Origin: Typha latifolia
Lineage: Eukaryota; Streptophyta; Magnoliopsida; Poales; Typhaceae
Reading direction: 5' to 3'
DNA: 64,000 nt
Assembly: GCA_019914945.1 (NCBI GenBank)
Contig: CM034108.1
Coordinates: 9,240,280 to 9,304,279 of the forward strand
The stretch's first letter is position 1; every line of letters begins with the position of its first letter. The notes beneath the pieces were generated by a model, which saw only the letters and a program-made list of their open reading frames with translations, searched no databases and was not told the DNA's origin. A program made the position numbers and the translations under genes. Shown piece after piece: positions 21,999-34,835 of this stretch.

Positions 21999-22929
21999 GA
22001 AAGTTGTTAGCAATGTTACATGGGGAGATTTTCTCCGCTTTTCTAGTTTCATTTTTTTTCTAATTTTAATTTTTAGTGAATTTACTAAATTTAAATCCAA
22101 TAATCTCCCCCAAAAGAGGTGAAAATGACCAAACATAAAGAACAATTAAAACTTTTCAATAATCACTTTGATATTTTTCTATGTATTAAAAATAGATACC
22201 TTTGGGATTTAAACATATATGAGATCCATGATGGACACTTTCACTACAAGTTGGGGGAACTAGTTAGGTGTTGGTGTCCTCTCTCTCCCCCTTTAGGGTT
22301 TCTTCTGGGATGAGCTTTGTGGGGCCACATGAAGCGGCATGACCCGTGTGGCCGAGATGGAGACTCCTTGGCTTCTGGCCATGTTGATATTGGTGGTGTG
22401 ATAGCTCACTTGCTAGTGTGAGAGCCTTGCGAAGACTCCTTCTCTCTCGCCTCATCAATGTTCGTGATACAGGTGTTATTTGCAAAGGAAAACCTATTTG
22501 ATTTTCAATTTGGTGAGGTAGGTCATTTTCGATTCCCCCTTGCACTTGAGACTTTTTTCTCATTTTCTTCAACTTTGCCATTTGCCATTTAGTGCATTAA
22601 TAAATGTTGACAAAATACTATAAGAGAAGAAAATTGCCCTGTACTCATCTTCTTCTTCTTTTATCTTATTTTATATCTTTGTTAATTCTATCTTTTCTTT
22701 CTACAACTAATGCTCTTTTTCTATTCCTTAATATTTCTTTTTTATCTACAAGTTTTTCTAATTGATATTCAATTAATAAAATAAAAAGACACTTGAAGAT
22801 AGTTGTGATATACTATTTATTATTAAATAAACAAAAACATAAATTTGCATGATTATTTTTGTCCCTTATGAAAATTTAAATGGTTAAATATGTAAGAGAT
22901 TATTTTTCTAAAACTATGCAAAAATTAGA
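21999..22929. other. No gene seen
   Basis: A/T-rich with short frames on both strands that show no recognised domain. The minus-strand frame at 22264-22581 is Lys/Arg-rich and unsupported. Confidence 0.5.
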
Positions 22930-24800
22930 ATTTCATGTTTAAGTATGAAATTCATAGTTTAAGTACAAATTTCATACTTAAACTATAAAATTTCACTTCG
23001 CACCGTTTCAAAAATATTTAAAAGATAAAATCAATTGGATAAAATCCATGACATTATGATCTAGAACTTTTGTATTCGAGGCTTATTTAAAAATTCAAAA
23101 TCTATCTACAAATGAACGAAAACTCATAGTTTAAATATGAAATTTGTAGTTTAAAAATAAAGTTTGACAAAAGAATAAAAAGAAAATAATATGAAGAAAA
23201 GTATGGGTCACATATTTTAGTACAAAACTATCAAATCTATTGCACCAAAATATTCAGAAGATAATCATTTAATATCTAAATAAACCAATTAGATACAATT
23301 TGTGACATCATAATCTACGAGTTTTGTATTTAAAGCTGCTGATTAGGGAATCTATCTATGGCAAAATGATAAATATTAGTTTAAATATGAAATTATGATT
23401 TACAATCAGAATATACTTAAACATATAATTTCAATTCTGCACAGTTTCACAAAAATATTTAAAAGATAATATTCGACATCCAAAAATTATGAAACTAATT
23501 AGATTAAATTAATGATGTCATGATCTAAAATAATTCTAGTTTAAGTATGAAATTCTATGTTTAAGTATGAAATTTTAATTATAATTTATATATTTTAAGT
23601 AGATACTATATAATTTATTTCTAATATAAGCTTAAGTTCTTTTTTTTGAAATAATGATTCTAACTGTAATTCATAAGATTTTGAAACATTTCTTCTTCTT
23701 ATTATGTTGTTGCTTCTTTCTTTTCTATCTCTTAATCATTCTTTTTTTTTCTATACAGTCTCGCTATTTATTTGTTTTTATTTGTTTTCTATGTAAATTA
23801 TAATAAAGAAATATGTAAATTCCGCAGTGTATAGAAAGTATATATAAGAAAACAACGAAAGTTGTTAAAAATAATAAAACTGTTTTGCTTTTCGTCTTAT
23901 TCTTGTGCTAATGCTGGTTTTTCTTTCTTCTTTTTTGTTTTCTTCCTTTTTTGTTTATTGTTTCATTTTCTTATTTTGCTTCACTATTATTATTTTTTCA
24001 TCTCTTATTCTTCGTTTTTTTTTGCTATACAAGTCTCCTTAATCACTTTTTAGTTATAGTAAAAGACTAATTAGAGATAGTTTAAATAAATAAAAACTCT
24101 TTAATTAATGTTTTAAAAAGAGAGCTTAATCTATGTTGCAAATAAATTATAGTATCTACTTAAAAACAATGAATTACTATAGAATTTCAAACTTCTAAAC
24201 TGTGAATTCTTTTTTTTTTACTATAGGTAGATTTGAATTAGAAAAATTTGAATATAAAAGTTCTTAATTATGATGTCACAGATTTTATCCAATTAGTTTT
24301 AGAATTTTTGGATGTAAATAATTATCTTTGAATATTTTTAAACTATGTAGAACTAAAATTTCATCCTTTAATTACAAAATTTGTACTTAAACTATGAAAT
24401 TCTAATTCTACATGTGAAAAATATTCAGAAGATACCATCTAACGTCTAAATAATATAAAATAAATTTGATAAAAGGTGATATTGTCATCTAGAATTTAAC
24501 TATTCATAGTTTCTTAGATTAGGAATCTATTTGAAGGCTTTTTTATACACGAAAAAAATAAGAAGAAGAAGAAGAAAAGGTTATGGGTCACATAGTTTTC
24601 GTATTTTAAAACTACAAAATTCTAATTTAACACAGTTTTATAAAAATATTCAGAAGATAATCATCCGACCTTCAAATGTTATGAAACTAATTAAATAAAA
24701 TCAAAGACATCACTACAACTTTTGTATTCAGAGTTTCTTCAGATTATAAATATATCTATGTTGAAATGAATAATTTCTAGTTTAAGTACAAAATTCTTTT
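22930..24800. repeat. Cluster of LTR-leader-like modules, both orientations
   Basis: A degenerate module of about 150-220 bp recurs at least six times: starts near 22985, 23220, 23430, 24400 and 24620 on the plus strand, and one inverted copy at about 24180-24400. Each has 'gcac.gtttc..aaaatatt..gaagata', then 'gacatc.aaat..tatgaaactaatt.gataaaat', 'gacatcatgatcta.aacttttgtatt' and 'aatctatctatg.caaaatgaa'. The same module sits once in LTRs A (722-800, 2605-2760) and L (17390-17530) and at 34840-34975. The spacers are 'agtttaagtatgaaatt' repeats that can pair with each other. No coding potential. Confidence 0.7.
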
Positions 24801-25107
24801 GTACAATTTACACAGAAACAAATAATAATCATATAGAGTTATGCTTTTTGTTATTTAACTAATCCTAATTATTTCACTACTATCTCCAATTAATATGTTA
24901 CTTTATTAATTAAAGAGTGATTATAGAGATTTTTATAAAAAAAAGAATGATTAAGGAATAGAAGAATAAGAAGAAGTAATAATTTAAAAGAAGTAGAAGA
25001 AGAATAAAATATATTAACAACTTTTGTTATTTTTTCTATATATTGCAGAATTTATATACTTCAATATTACAATTTACATAGCTATAAATAATAAAGTCAT
25101 GTAGTGT
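24801..25107. other. No gene seen
   Basis: A/T-rich spacer before an LTR-like terminus at 25108. Confidence 0.5.
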
Positions 25108-26960
25108 AACACCCATCACCAAACACATGCTTCTCATGGTAGAACCCATGTGATTATCACGTGATTCAGCTAGTCAATATTTTAAATCAATATACAAGCG
25201 AAAAGCTAATATTTTCACAAATAAAAATGCATAAAGAAGCCTATAATACCAAGGCCACAACAAGCCCAAATCATATGTCTATAAAATATATGTTAAAGTC
25301 CATGCAAGAGCTACAAGCCATCTAGCTTAATTTATATGAATAGAATAAAGATAAGAAATAGAAGACTAAAGGTTGTTCTTCCCGCATCCTCCACGGGCCC
25401 CGGTGTACCCACTAACTGAAATGATTCCACTAAACGGTAAGCATAAAGCTCAATATATAAGTATTCATTTCTATAATCTACATAGTGTAAATGATGAAAT
25501 ACAGTAAATATGAATATGCACATCATGATCAAATGGAATGCATTAGTATCACATACTCATCATGCTTATCCAATGTGCACATGCATTAGCAAATAGTAAA
25601 TGCCATGTGCCAATATGGACTTAACATATCCTCAATCTCTAGCTCACACTAAGCTTCCCATAGCCATGACAATACTACACCATAATATAATCATCTCAGA
25701 CTACTAAATCTCGTACTTAGGCTCATGTAGCATACGCCCGTAAGCCACATCAAATACTCATACTCGACCACACACATAGCTCCCTAAAGGAGGGTAGACC
25801 CAACATGACTTTGTCCGCCACCGCGTACTAAGGACTTCCGCCTTAAGTCTCACATAGGTTAGTGGCTGCGTATCAATACTACCATCTCAGCCCTTGGCTC
25901 CACATCATCGCACCACCGTGCGAAAATTATGAGTCATCGCTCTGACGCTCTCACCCGCATCACGATACCACTAGGTCTACATCTTCTTCTATCTTAAATA
26001 CTTAAAAAGGATATGACTCTCGCGATCGATGGTAAATTGCCCATAGCCTGGTGAAACACTTATTTGTCGTGATAAACAGACTAAGATCTTATATGATGCC
26101 CGCCCTAAATAGCACATGCACGCCACATGCCCACATGGTACGCACAGGATGGGCGGGGCCGCTATGCATAGATACACCCCTCGTGCCCATATAATCTATC
26201 ACAAAATAAATCATGACATTATAAAGTTAAACAATGCGTTAACATATCCATATCTAAATTCATAACGACCATTCTAGATAGCTACATAATCTAGTAACTC
26301 ATAATCTAACAAGGCCCACTATAATAACCTAGAACTAAAAATAAATAAAATTTTTTGTTATGGGCACAATGTGGGTCGCGCCATAGTGTGGCTGGTCGTC
26401 CCCCTGTCCCCATGCAAAGGAGTCGCATTGGGTGCCACGCAACCCCTAGCGTCGCTACGCCCAAACGGCCGTGGGCTGCCGGCCGCGGTGGGCCCTGCCA
26501 CGCCAACTTCCCTCACGCCTCTCTCCCTCTAAATCTCTTTCTTTTTCGGTCTATCTCTCTCTTTAAGAAGGAAAAACCTAAACAAATAACATCAAATAAA
26601 TACTGAAACACTACTACATGCGTGCCGGGCTCGCCTAGCACCTAAGCTGTGCTGATGGGCCGAGCCTAGCACTGTGCTGCTATAGTGCTCGGCCGAGTCA
26701 CCGTGCGCAAAGAAGAAGTGGAAGCGAGGAGGGAAGAGAAAAAAAGAGAGAAAGAAAGAAAGAAGAAGAAGAAGAAGAAGAAAGAAGAAGAAGAAAAGAA
26801 GAAGAAAAAGAAATAAGGGAGAGGGAGGGAGGTGTGACCGCCTATGTGAGGGCACTAAGAATCGGTCACCACTGCTTCAGCCGCTCCGCGGCTCGCCCGA
26901 TGGGCCCGAGCCCAAGGTAAGAAAAAGAGAAAGAGAGAGAGAGAGAGAGATAGTGATAGT
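25108..26960 (-). repeat. LTR-like repeat, minus strand, running toward the gap
   Basis: Read on the minus strand it ends GGTGATGGGTGTTACA at 25108. Shortly before this lie 'ggcttgttgtggcc' and 'ttttcgctt', also found near the end of the plus-strand repeat at 29838-32400. Farther in are GC-rich and (GAA)n stretches (26752-26815). No Gag or Pol was recognised. The biological start would lie in or beyond the gap. Assignment as an LTR is an inference from the terminus and the paired repeat. Confidence 0.5.
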
Positions 26961-27119
26961 GAGAGAGCAGAGAAAAAGAGAGGAGAAGAGAGGAGGAGAA
27001 AGAGCCCACTGCGTCAGAGGAGGTGGCGGCGGCGGCGATAGTCCGGCCTCGCCGAGAGAGAGAGAGAAGAGATATTTAGAGGGGGAGAGAGAGAGAGAGG
27101 CGGTTGGGGGTTTTTGGTA
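26961..27119. repeat. Purine-rich simple sequence at the gap edge
   Basis: GA/GAGAA-rich microsatellite with a short GGC run (about 27022-27038). Such sequence often stops assembly, which probably explains the gap that follows. Frames through it, including those extended by N, are meaningless. Confidence 0.8.
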
Positions 27120-27619
27120 NNNNNNNNNNNNNNNNNNNNNNNNNNNNNNNNNNNNNNNNNNNNNNNNNNNNNNNNNNNNNNNNNNNNNNNNNNNNNNNNN
27201 NNNNNNNNNNNNNNNNNNNNNNNNNNNNNNNNNNNNNNNNNNNNNNNNNNNNNNNNNNNNNNNNNNNNNNNNNNNNNNNNNNNNNNNNNNNNNNNNNNNN
27301 NNNNNNNNNNNNNNNNNNNNNNNNNNNNNNNNNNNNNNNNNNNNNNNNNNNNNNNNNNNNNNNNNNNNNNNNNNNNNNNNNNNNNNNNNNNNNNNNNNNN
27401 NNNNNNNNNNNNNNNNNNNNNNNNNNNNNNNNNNNNNNNNNNNNNNNNNNNNNNNNNNNNNNNNNNNNNNNNNNNNNNNNNNNNNNNNNNNNNNNNNNNN
27501 NNNNNNNNNNNNNNNNNNNNNNNNNNNNNNNNNNNNNNNNNNNNNNNNNNNNNNNNNNNNNNNNNNNNNNNNNNNNNNNNNNNNNNNNNNNNNNNNNNNN
27601 NNNNNNNNNNNNNNNNNNN
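27120..27619. other. Assembly gap of exactly 500 N
   Basis: All bases are N. The round length marks a scaffold gap of unknown true size. Orientation and adjacency of the two flanks rest on scaffolding only. Confidence 0.99.
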
Positions 27620-29837
27620 CTCTTCAAGAGTTAATTCTGAGCGGCAAACATGCCCTGGAGTAATATATCAGGAGTCAAAAGAGAGACATTTGAATTGAGT
27701 AACTGGATAGTCTGTCAGTCAACTGTAGCCTGGCGCCAACTTCTTTGAACAGCTGCACATGGACCTTATAGAGTTGGCTAGTGATAGTATGCAGATCCTG
27801 GCTCGCCAGTGTCAGAGCCGCCAGATCTTTGCTGCCTCTCTCTGCTTCGTGATGTGGGCACTGGCAGTGGCTGCACAGCTTATGTGAGTGCCATCGCTCT
27901 CGCCGCGAAGGCCTGCTTGGAGGTGGTTTTGATTTTACTCAAAGAGCTTCCTTACACCCTACTGAGTCACTGAGAGCTACTGTTATGCAAAGTGAATACG
28001 ATGCTGGTATAGTATGAGGACACCATGCCTTATCCGCTTTGTGTTCTGTGTTTGTTTTGTCAGTCGCGAGCGACTGCGCTTCAAGATGAGCTCTGATTGA
28101 GATCCGCGAAGATGGTGGAAGCGTTCACTCAGAAGCGATGAGAATGCGAGCGCTTTGGTAGTGGACTGATTTCAGAGCGCTTCATGTTGACTGTGAGTGC
28201 AGAGTCACTGGTCGCTGGAGGTCCATGAGTCGCTTCTGTGGGATCTTCCGCCACTCCTGAGAGGCCACCCAGCCAGGCTTGTGCCCAGCAGCACTTTGGG
28301 TAACTGGCCCTCAGCCTGCCAAAGCCAGCAGGGTTTGTTTTATTATGGTGGAGGCCGGGCCATGCTGGCAATTTCGTGCATGGTGCTTTAATGCCGCCCA
28401 TCCCTGAGGCTGATTTAGCTGAGCTGGCTAAGAGGGGTCACATAGCTCCTTGTGATTTGTTTCCACTGCTTGTTACTCGCTTCCATTGTGGTAGTTCGGG
28501 CACAACCACACGTGAGGCCCTTTTGTTATCAAAGCGCCAAAATTCTTACCAAGACGCCTTCAGACCTGAGTTAGGGATCCAAGACGCTTGGAGGTGGTCG
28601 CGGGGTGGCATTGATCGGACTCTTAGTGAGGGCCAAGCACGTGACGGCCGAAGTTTGTTAGACCTCGCCAGATATCAAGGCAGAACTTCAATAGCGGCCA
28701 TGTAATCGCGGGTTCTGACTCGTATTGCTTAAGCTTATGGTCTCACCATATATTGACATCTTCCTTCCAACTCGTGTAATCGGTATATTGTGAAATGCGT
28801 TTTTCCCATTTTGTTTGACTTAGGCATGCAATGGCAAAAGTATTAAGACATTATTGTAAGATATCAAGTATGATTTTATTTTATCTCTGTTGTTCCATTT
28901 TATTTGCTTCTTTAGGCCGCGGATGTGCTGCCGATCTCTAAGAACTCCTTGGTCAGAATAAATTCTACTTGTGAATTTTTAAAGTTCTGCTTACAATGAG
29001 CCCATCTGTACCTTAATCTTTACTATGGATTTGAAAAGTATCTCTACCTCAAGAGTAGACTTTGATTCAACTCTGGGATGACGCTTGTCGCCAATATGCC
29101 AATGTTGGCAGCAGCAAGAAGAGGAAACAGTCTTGAGCCATTGATGGCAATGAGTGTCGGTTGGTAAGGGATCATGTGTGGACCTGCTCACAGCTGGTGG
29201 CACCATGCCCACGAGCCACCGGACCCTGCACCCCGACTTTACGCCTAGTAATGTTGTCTCTGAGGTTTTTCCTCAGGACATTCTTGGGGCTTCTCTGACA
29301 TGGTTGAGGTTCACCACTGTGCTCCCATTCGGGAAGTAAGTATCAGCTCCCCATGTGTCTTACTCAGAGTACCAGCAGCGTGGAAGGTTAACCTGCAGCA
29401 GACATGACGAAAGCAGCAGGGAGAGCCTGTTTTCCTGGGCCTAGCTCTGTCCCCTTGGGCCCAGCCTTGCTTTTGTAAGAAGAAAGATGCATGAGCAGAC
29501 CTGACAGCTATCTGGGCTGATTTGCCATCATATTAGCCCAGACTATGGCTGGGCCCCATGTGCAAGACTCCAGGACCTCTGCCATACTTGAGGAATAAGT
29601 TATCTCAACAGGAAGAATTATCCATGAGAGTACCTGGGCAATGGATCATTGATTGGATGTGTGAAGACGCTCCGAAGAAGAGTCGTACCTTTGTCAATGT
29701 TCTTTGATGGAATCATGGAGTAAAGGAAGCTGGGAAGTATGGGAGCCCCCAGGAGTAGATTCACTTACTTACCCTCATTTATTTATCAACTCATGCATAA
29801 TTTCGAGGATGAAATTTATTGCTGTTGTCAGATAGTT
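27620..29837. other. Unassigned sequence right of the gap; tail may be a retroelement end
   Basis: Composition is more balanced than the A/T-rich surroundings and differs from the left flank of the gap. Small frames (for example 28376-28705, MHGALMPPIPEADLAELAKRG) match no family I recognise and have no visible introns or partners. Near 29803 the sequence ATTTCGAGGATGAAATT resembles the C-terminal coding end and polypurine region of chromovirus-type Ty3/Gypsy elements, just before an LTR-like start at about 29838. The stretch may therefore be a decayed internal region, but that is uncertain. Confidence 0.35.
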
Positions 29838-32400
29838 GTAACAAACTAATTCAATTTAAAAATAGGGGATCCACACATGTGCCGAGTATGCGTGCATCCT
29901 AGCACCCCGCCACCACGTCCTTCTTCTTCCTCTTTCTTCCTTCTCTTCATTTACCGTGCACGCCACCCTCCATACCCCATTAATCCCTATCTCCCTCCCC
30001 CATTGTACCATTTCTCCACCTCGCCACCTCTCTCCCTCTCCTCTCTCTCGAGTTGCTCGCCGCCAGCCGACAAAGCCCCCAAACCTCGGAGCCGACGTCC
30101 GACCAACCTCCCATTCGGTAAGCCCTCCTCCCTTCCTTTATTTCTTCCCCTTTTTACATACCCTCCGGCCTCGGTGCTGCGCCGCTCGCCTCGTGCTATG
30201 CTACCGCACCGTCCGCCTCGTGTCGCACCGCTAGTGCCGCAGCCCCGGGGCTTTCCCACTCCACCTCCATCTCCTCCCTTAGAAGGGAAATAATTTAGGG
30301 AAGGTCAGTTGATTAACCCCCACACTTTCTTTAGTGGGCTACGGTCGACCGCTGCCTCATTGAGCCCGGTGGGCATGCGTCGCCGCAGCCCATTGGTCGC
30401 TTCCTAGGTGGGCCGTGGTCCGCACCGCAGCCCACTAGGCTTGGGTTGGGTGGGCTGCGCACCGCATCCCACCAACCAAGCTTTGGTGGGCCGTGGTTGA
30501 CCCCAGCCACTTCAGCCAATCTTGTGGGCTACACCAACCGCAGCCCCACCAAGGCCCTCTTGCCTATTGGGTTAGGCTCGAGCCTAACTCAATACATCTA
30601 GCCTAGCCCATTTGGGGCCATTTGGACCCTATAACCTCATTTATCTATTTCCACTCGATTAATTAGCCTAACCCCCCGTAATGACAATTTATTCTCATGT
30701 GAATTTTAGGATAAGATAAGACTCACCCTAGAAGACTCTCGACTCATGTATATGCCTAAACATAAATTTCTAATAAGATAATTAATTATATTAGCTCGCT
30801 AATCTTACGTATGGCTTTATTTGCATGAATTAATGGGATTGACACCGCGTGAGGAGGATTTTGGGATTCTGGAGGAGCGCTTAGCCGACGAGATTTAGTA
30901 TACTATGGAGACCCTTAGGCAAGTAGAATTGATACAAGTCTAGTATAATATAGTTATAGTTAATACACCTTCCATGATATTGTAGGAATGTTAGTATTAG
31001 TACATGCATTTAGTATACTATGACGTATCTTGACATATGCAGTTATTGATAGATTACTCATCATGATACTCATCATGATATTATGAGAATGCTAGCATAT
31101 ACATTAGTAATGATGCTCTACATGTATCTTGTATGATATACCTTTGTATAAATATTTATTATGAATATAAAATGTAACGATCATGATGACTATGACATAT
31201 CTTATACACTTACAGACACTGCACCACTTCCACCTATCATTAGTAGTCGAGTTTTGACTAGCTAGTGCCCCTACCACTCAACCAGGGTTAATGGTAGAGT
31301 GTACCTTAGATGACTATACTATTAGCAGCCTACACTTGAGGCCTGGAGCCTATGTGGCATTCAAGTAATTATACCGCATTGTCGTGGATTAAATTATAAT
31401 GATAGAAGAACATAATTGTGAGGCGGGGATATATCTCTAGCTGCACCGACGACGCAGGTTAAAGCGTCCGTTGCTGAGCCGAGGGCTCCCGATTCTCCTA
31501 CTAAGAGTGGTGATGATTGTGAGAGAGTGAGATATAGACTTACGATCAAGCCCTTAGTCTCGATGGCTGTATCACTGGTCACATGTAGTGTCGCCATACA
31601 CATGTAGGTGGTATTACCGCTAGATGTGTATATATCCCCCGATGTATGAGATGATGGATGGTTATGTGATGGATGATTGTTTCTTGAGAGTATTTACCTC
31701 TGTGGTGAATAGCTCTCATGAGCTATGATAAACATGATAATGCCTTGGTAGGCATGAGATGACTAAACTACTCTTTTTATTGCTATGCATAACATAAACA
31801 CTATGAATGAGATTTGTATGAATAAGAGTGTATTAAGCTTATATATGTGTGGACTTATCCTGATACGTTTAGGAACTATCATGTTCCAGGATAGTGACCA
31901 GTAATTTTTATCGATTGCATTGATTTAGTAATTCATGGTAAGTCATTTCAACAAGCATATTGTTATTGTTAGCAAATATAGACATATATTGGATATGCAT
32001 ATGTGATTTTTATTATTTGAGATTGTATGGATCCTACTCGCTGGGTTAGAGCTCACCACCTCTTGGTGGTATTATTTCGTAGCTAGGGGACGCAGTGCGA
32101 GTAGCAAGGAGTAGCCGCTTTCTATTGCGCATGTCGATTAGTTATATTGAGCCCCGTGATGGCATTATGATTGTATTTTGGACTTTAGTATTATATTTTG
32201 AATGGGTATCTAGAAGGCTTGTTGTGGCCCAGGAACTTGTATCCGGACTCTTATGGTTGAGTTTATTTACGGTGAATTTGTGTTGTTGTGTGCCGTGTGA
32301 AATTTTATTATCGATGTGTCATGTGATGCACCGTGTTGGGGGATTTACGTGATGCATTACATGTGTATTTGGAGGTTTGAGTGTTTTCGCTTATCTAGCC
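29838..32400 (+). repeat. LTR-like repeat, plus strand
   Basis: Begins TGTAACAAACTAATTC after the retroelement-like end. It has a C-rich leader (29890-30130) with a splice-donor-like CGGTAAGCCC, repeated 'gtgggctgcgg' and 'ccaccaa' blocks (30330-30560), then long A/T-rich sequence ending near 'gagtgttttcgcttatctag'. It shares 'aggcttgttgtggccc' and 'ttttcgctt' with the minus-strand repeat ending at 25108. Length over 2.5 kb is long for an LTR. No PBS follows, so it may be a solo or truncated copy. Confidence 0.45.
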
Positions 32401-33104
32401 ACCAATAAATACCTAGGTTAACTTAAAACAAAATGAACTTTCACATGAAGGATATGGTCATGCATCGTGGGAAGTGAAAGATGATAATAAGAGTAGAAAT
32501 CACAGCAACAGAATCAGGGAAAGAATGACAAAAATTTGTGTACCTTTTCTCAATACATTTGTTAAAACAAGTCTTTTGTAAGCCAGCAGAAAATTGTCAT
32601 ACAACAATTCATAAATTAGAACTATAAATGACATTTGTTCATATTCCAAATCTTCTGATTTGTACTGGTAGAATATGACATGACTGCAAGATGAACTTGA
32701 CTTAGCAACATTTAAGCATACTAAAAACTGTCCAATTAACAAATATTTTGGCAGAAATTAACAATGTAAACTTTGGAAGCTCAGGGTTATTTGTGAATAA
32801 CAAGGCATAAGCTAACATGTTCCTCCAAGGAAAAACAAAGAAAAGAAACTCCTCACAAAGTCTACCATAGTAAGATTCATAGGCAAGGATAGTTGCAAAT
32901 AAAGCTGGAGTTTTCAGACTCTAGAAGTTCTGGGCTGGTCCTATAAGAAGAAGTAACAAAAACATCAGATCTTATAAATAAAGGTACACAGATAACATGA
33001 ACCGGAACCCAATTATCAAGTACTAAACTACTCGTACCTAGGAGAAGGTACTGCAAACCTACTGAAAAAACAGAATGATCTCACCCGGAAATGATAACAA
33101 GATT
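32401..33104. other. No recognised feature
   Basis: Sequence without the repeat signatures of its neighbours and without a supported frame. It reads like intron or UTR DNA on the minus strand, but nothing identifies a gene. Confidence 0.4.
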
Positions 33105-33270
33105 GCATTTCGAATATGTGAAGGGCGTAAATACAAAAACGAGATTAGAGAGTGCCACATTGATTCCACTTGGTTTCGTAATTTTCTAACTATAGGAGAA
33201 TATTTGATGAATATGTTGAAGGAATTGTTTGGTGACCTATTAATCTATTGGTCAAGTTTCTTCACAAGAT
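33105..33270 (+). repeat. Fragment of L-family LTR U5
   Basis: 'atgtgaagggcgtaaata', 'gtaattttctaactat' and 'ggagaatatttga' in this order match 17960-18060 and 20710-20800, followed by a decayed version of the LTR end (TCTATTGGTCAAGTTTCTTCA). Only about 165 bp remain. Confidence 0.65.
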
Positions 33271-33560
33271 AAAGACCCAACATTTTCACAAATAATATAA
33301 TAAAAGAAATAAAAATACCATAGGTCACAACAAGCCCTAAAATACATTTTGATACAACTTAGATAGGGTAAATACCTATGCAAGGGCTATAATCCATCCG
33401 ACTTATTTTTACAATAAAAGTAGATAATAGAGACTATGAACAACTTTCCACTAGCTCCTCCACAAACTCAAGTCATCCACTAATCTGAAAATATTTCCAC
33501 CAAAGGTGGTGAGCACAAAACCAAGCAAGTATACTCTACGGTTTAAAAATAGTGTAAAAA
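33271..33560 (-). repeat. Fragment of the 25-kb LTR-like repeat
   Basis: 'ttttcacaaata..ata', 'ggtcacaacaagccc' and 'cctccacaaactcaagt' in this order parallel 25210-25400, so this is a second, shorter copy of the end of the minus-strand repeat at 25108-26960. Confidence 0.6.
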
Positions 33561-33686
33561 ATATCCTATATATATATGCCAGCATAATCATAATAATGCA
33601 TCCATGCAACATGTCTATCATGTCCATATCTACAACTCACATATAATAATATCATTTGATATACCGATTTTTTGAGTAGACAATAT

Positions 33687-33797
33687 GCATCATATGTGGT
33701 TGCATTTGATATCATAGCATGGTCATAGTCGGTACGCATCATATGTGGTTGCATTTGATATCATAGCATGGTCATAGTCGGCATGCATCATATGTGT
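33687..33797. repeat. 49-bp tandem repeat, two units plus a partial third
   Basis: GCATCATATGTGGTTGCATT and the following bases recur at 33687 and 33736; the unit begins again at 33785 and then diverges. The two full units differ at only a few positions. Confidence 0.85.
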
Positions 33798-34835
33798 CAT
33801 ATTTGAGAGAGAGAGTTATGATGATGATATGATATGGAGATTTGTTTATAAATTGTCAAGAATTATATATTTTAATAAAATATGACATGATATCTATATT
33901 TTATTTATATATTATTGAGGATACATTCATATACTCATTCATGACATAATGCTCCTATGTGATTTATATTATCCAGTACATAATTTACTCTCTCGGCATC
34001 ACTAATTTAGGATAAGGTCTATTTCATTACATTTTGCTCATGACTCTCTTTTATTTCTTTTTCTAACCTCGCGCATATGTCTACGTGATAGCGATTTGAG
34101 ATATCTTAAGAAGATATTTAGAGCATGATGAGTTGCTATAGATGCAAGATGGTATAGATAATAGTTTATTTAGAAATTGAGTTGTACCGTTATTAGATAT
34201 TTGTACTCCATTATATTAGGACGATTATTCGTATAATACAGCCTAATAGACTACCAGTGTCGTGCGGTTATAAGTTGTATCTTGATAGTTTGTCGTGGGC
34301 TCATGTGGGCCTTGCCAGTAGATGTCTACTATGGTTGTTGTGATTTAGATATGGATATGCAGCTACCGTATTTATTTAGTTAAAAGTATGATTATTTATG
34401 TTAGATTATGGGAGCATAGTGTGGGGCCCTGGGTGTGGCGAGCCCTACCCGAATTTATCATGCAGCCGCGCGTGCCGTGTTGGCGCGTGGTGTGTATGTC
34501 CTCAGTGCGAGTGTGAGGGAAAAGCAGAAGTAGTTTTCTACGGCACTCGCTCAATCGGGACCCAACCTCGGGCTTCAAGCTAGACATGGGTGAAGATTTG
34601 AAAGTGAACTCGGGACCAAGTCCAACGTATAAGCAACCGCCTCACCTTCTAAAATCTAAAATGGACCAAAGAAGTGATGTGCTAGCTTGATTCTGCAATG
34701 GTTCGTTGATGGGTTCTACGCTACCAAAAGATAGCTCTGGGCCACCAATGATTAGCTCTTATACTAGATTGGTTTTGTCTTTGCATCAAAAAGGTCGGCT
34801 ACGGAACAATTCATTAAGATCTGAATTTATTGCAG
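33798..34835. other. No gene seen; probably decayed repeat
   Basis: A/T-rich, with a GC-richer stretch near 34425-34530 that resembles part of 52195-52290 (both have the 'cgcgcgtgccgtg' segment). No supported frame. Confidence 0.4.

Noticed and set aside
26953..27698. Frames of up to 236 codons across the gap
   Set aside because: They consist of N and simple purine sequence.
28376..28705. 109-codon frame MHGALMPPIPEADLAELAK
   Set aside because: No recognised domain and no splice or context support. Kept only as part of the unassigned block.
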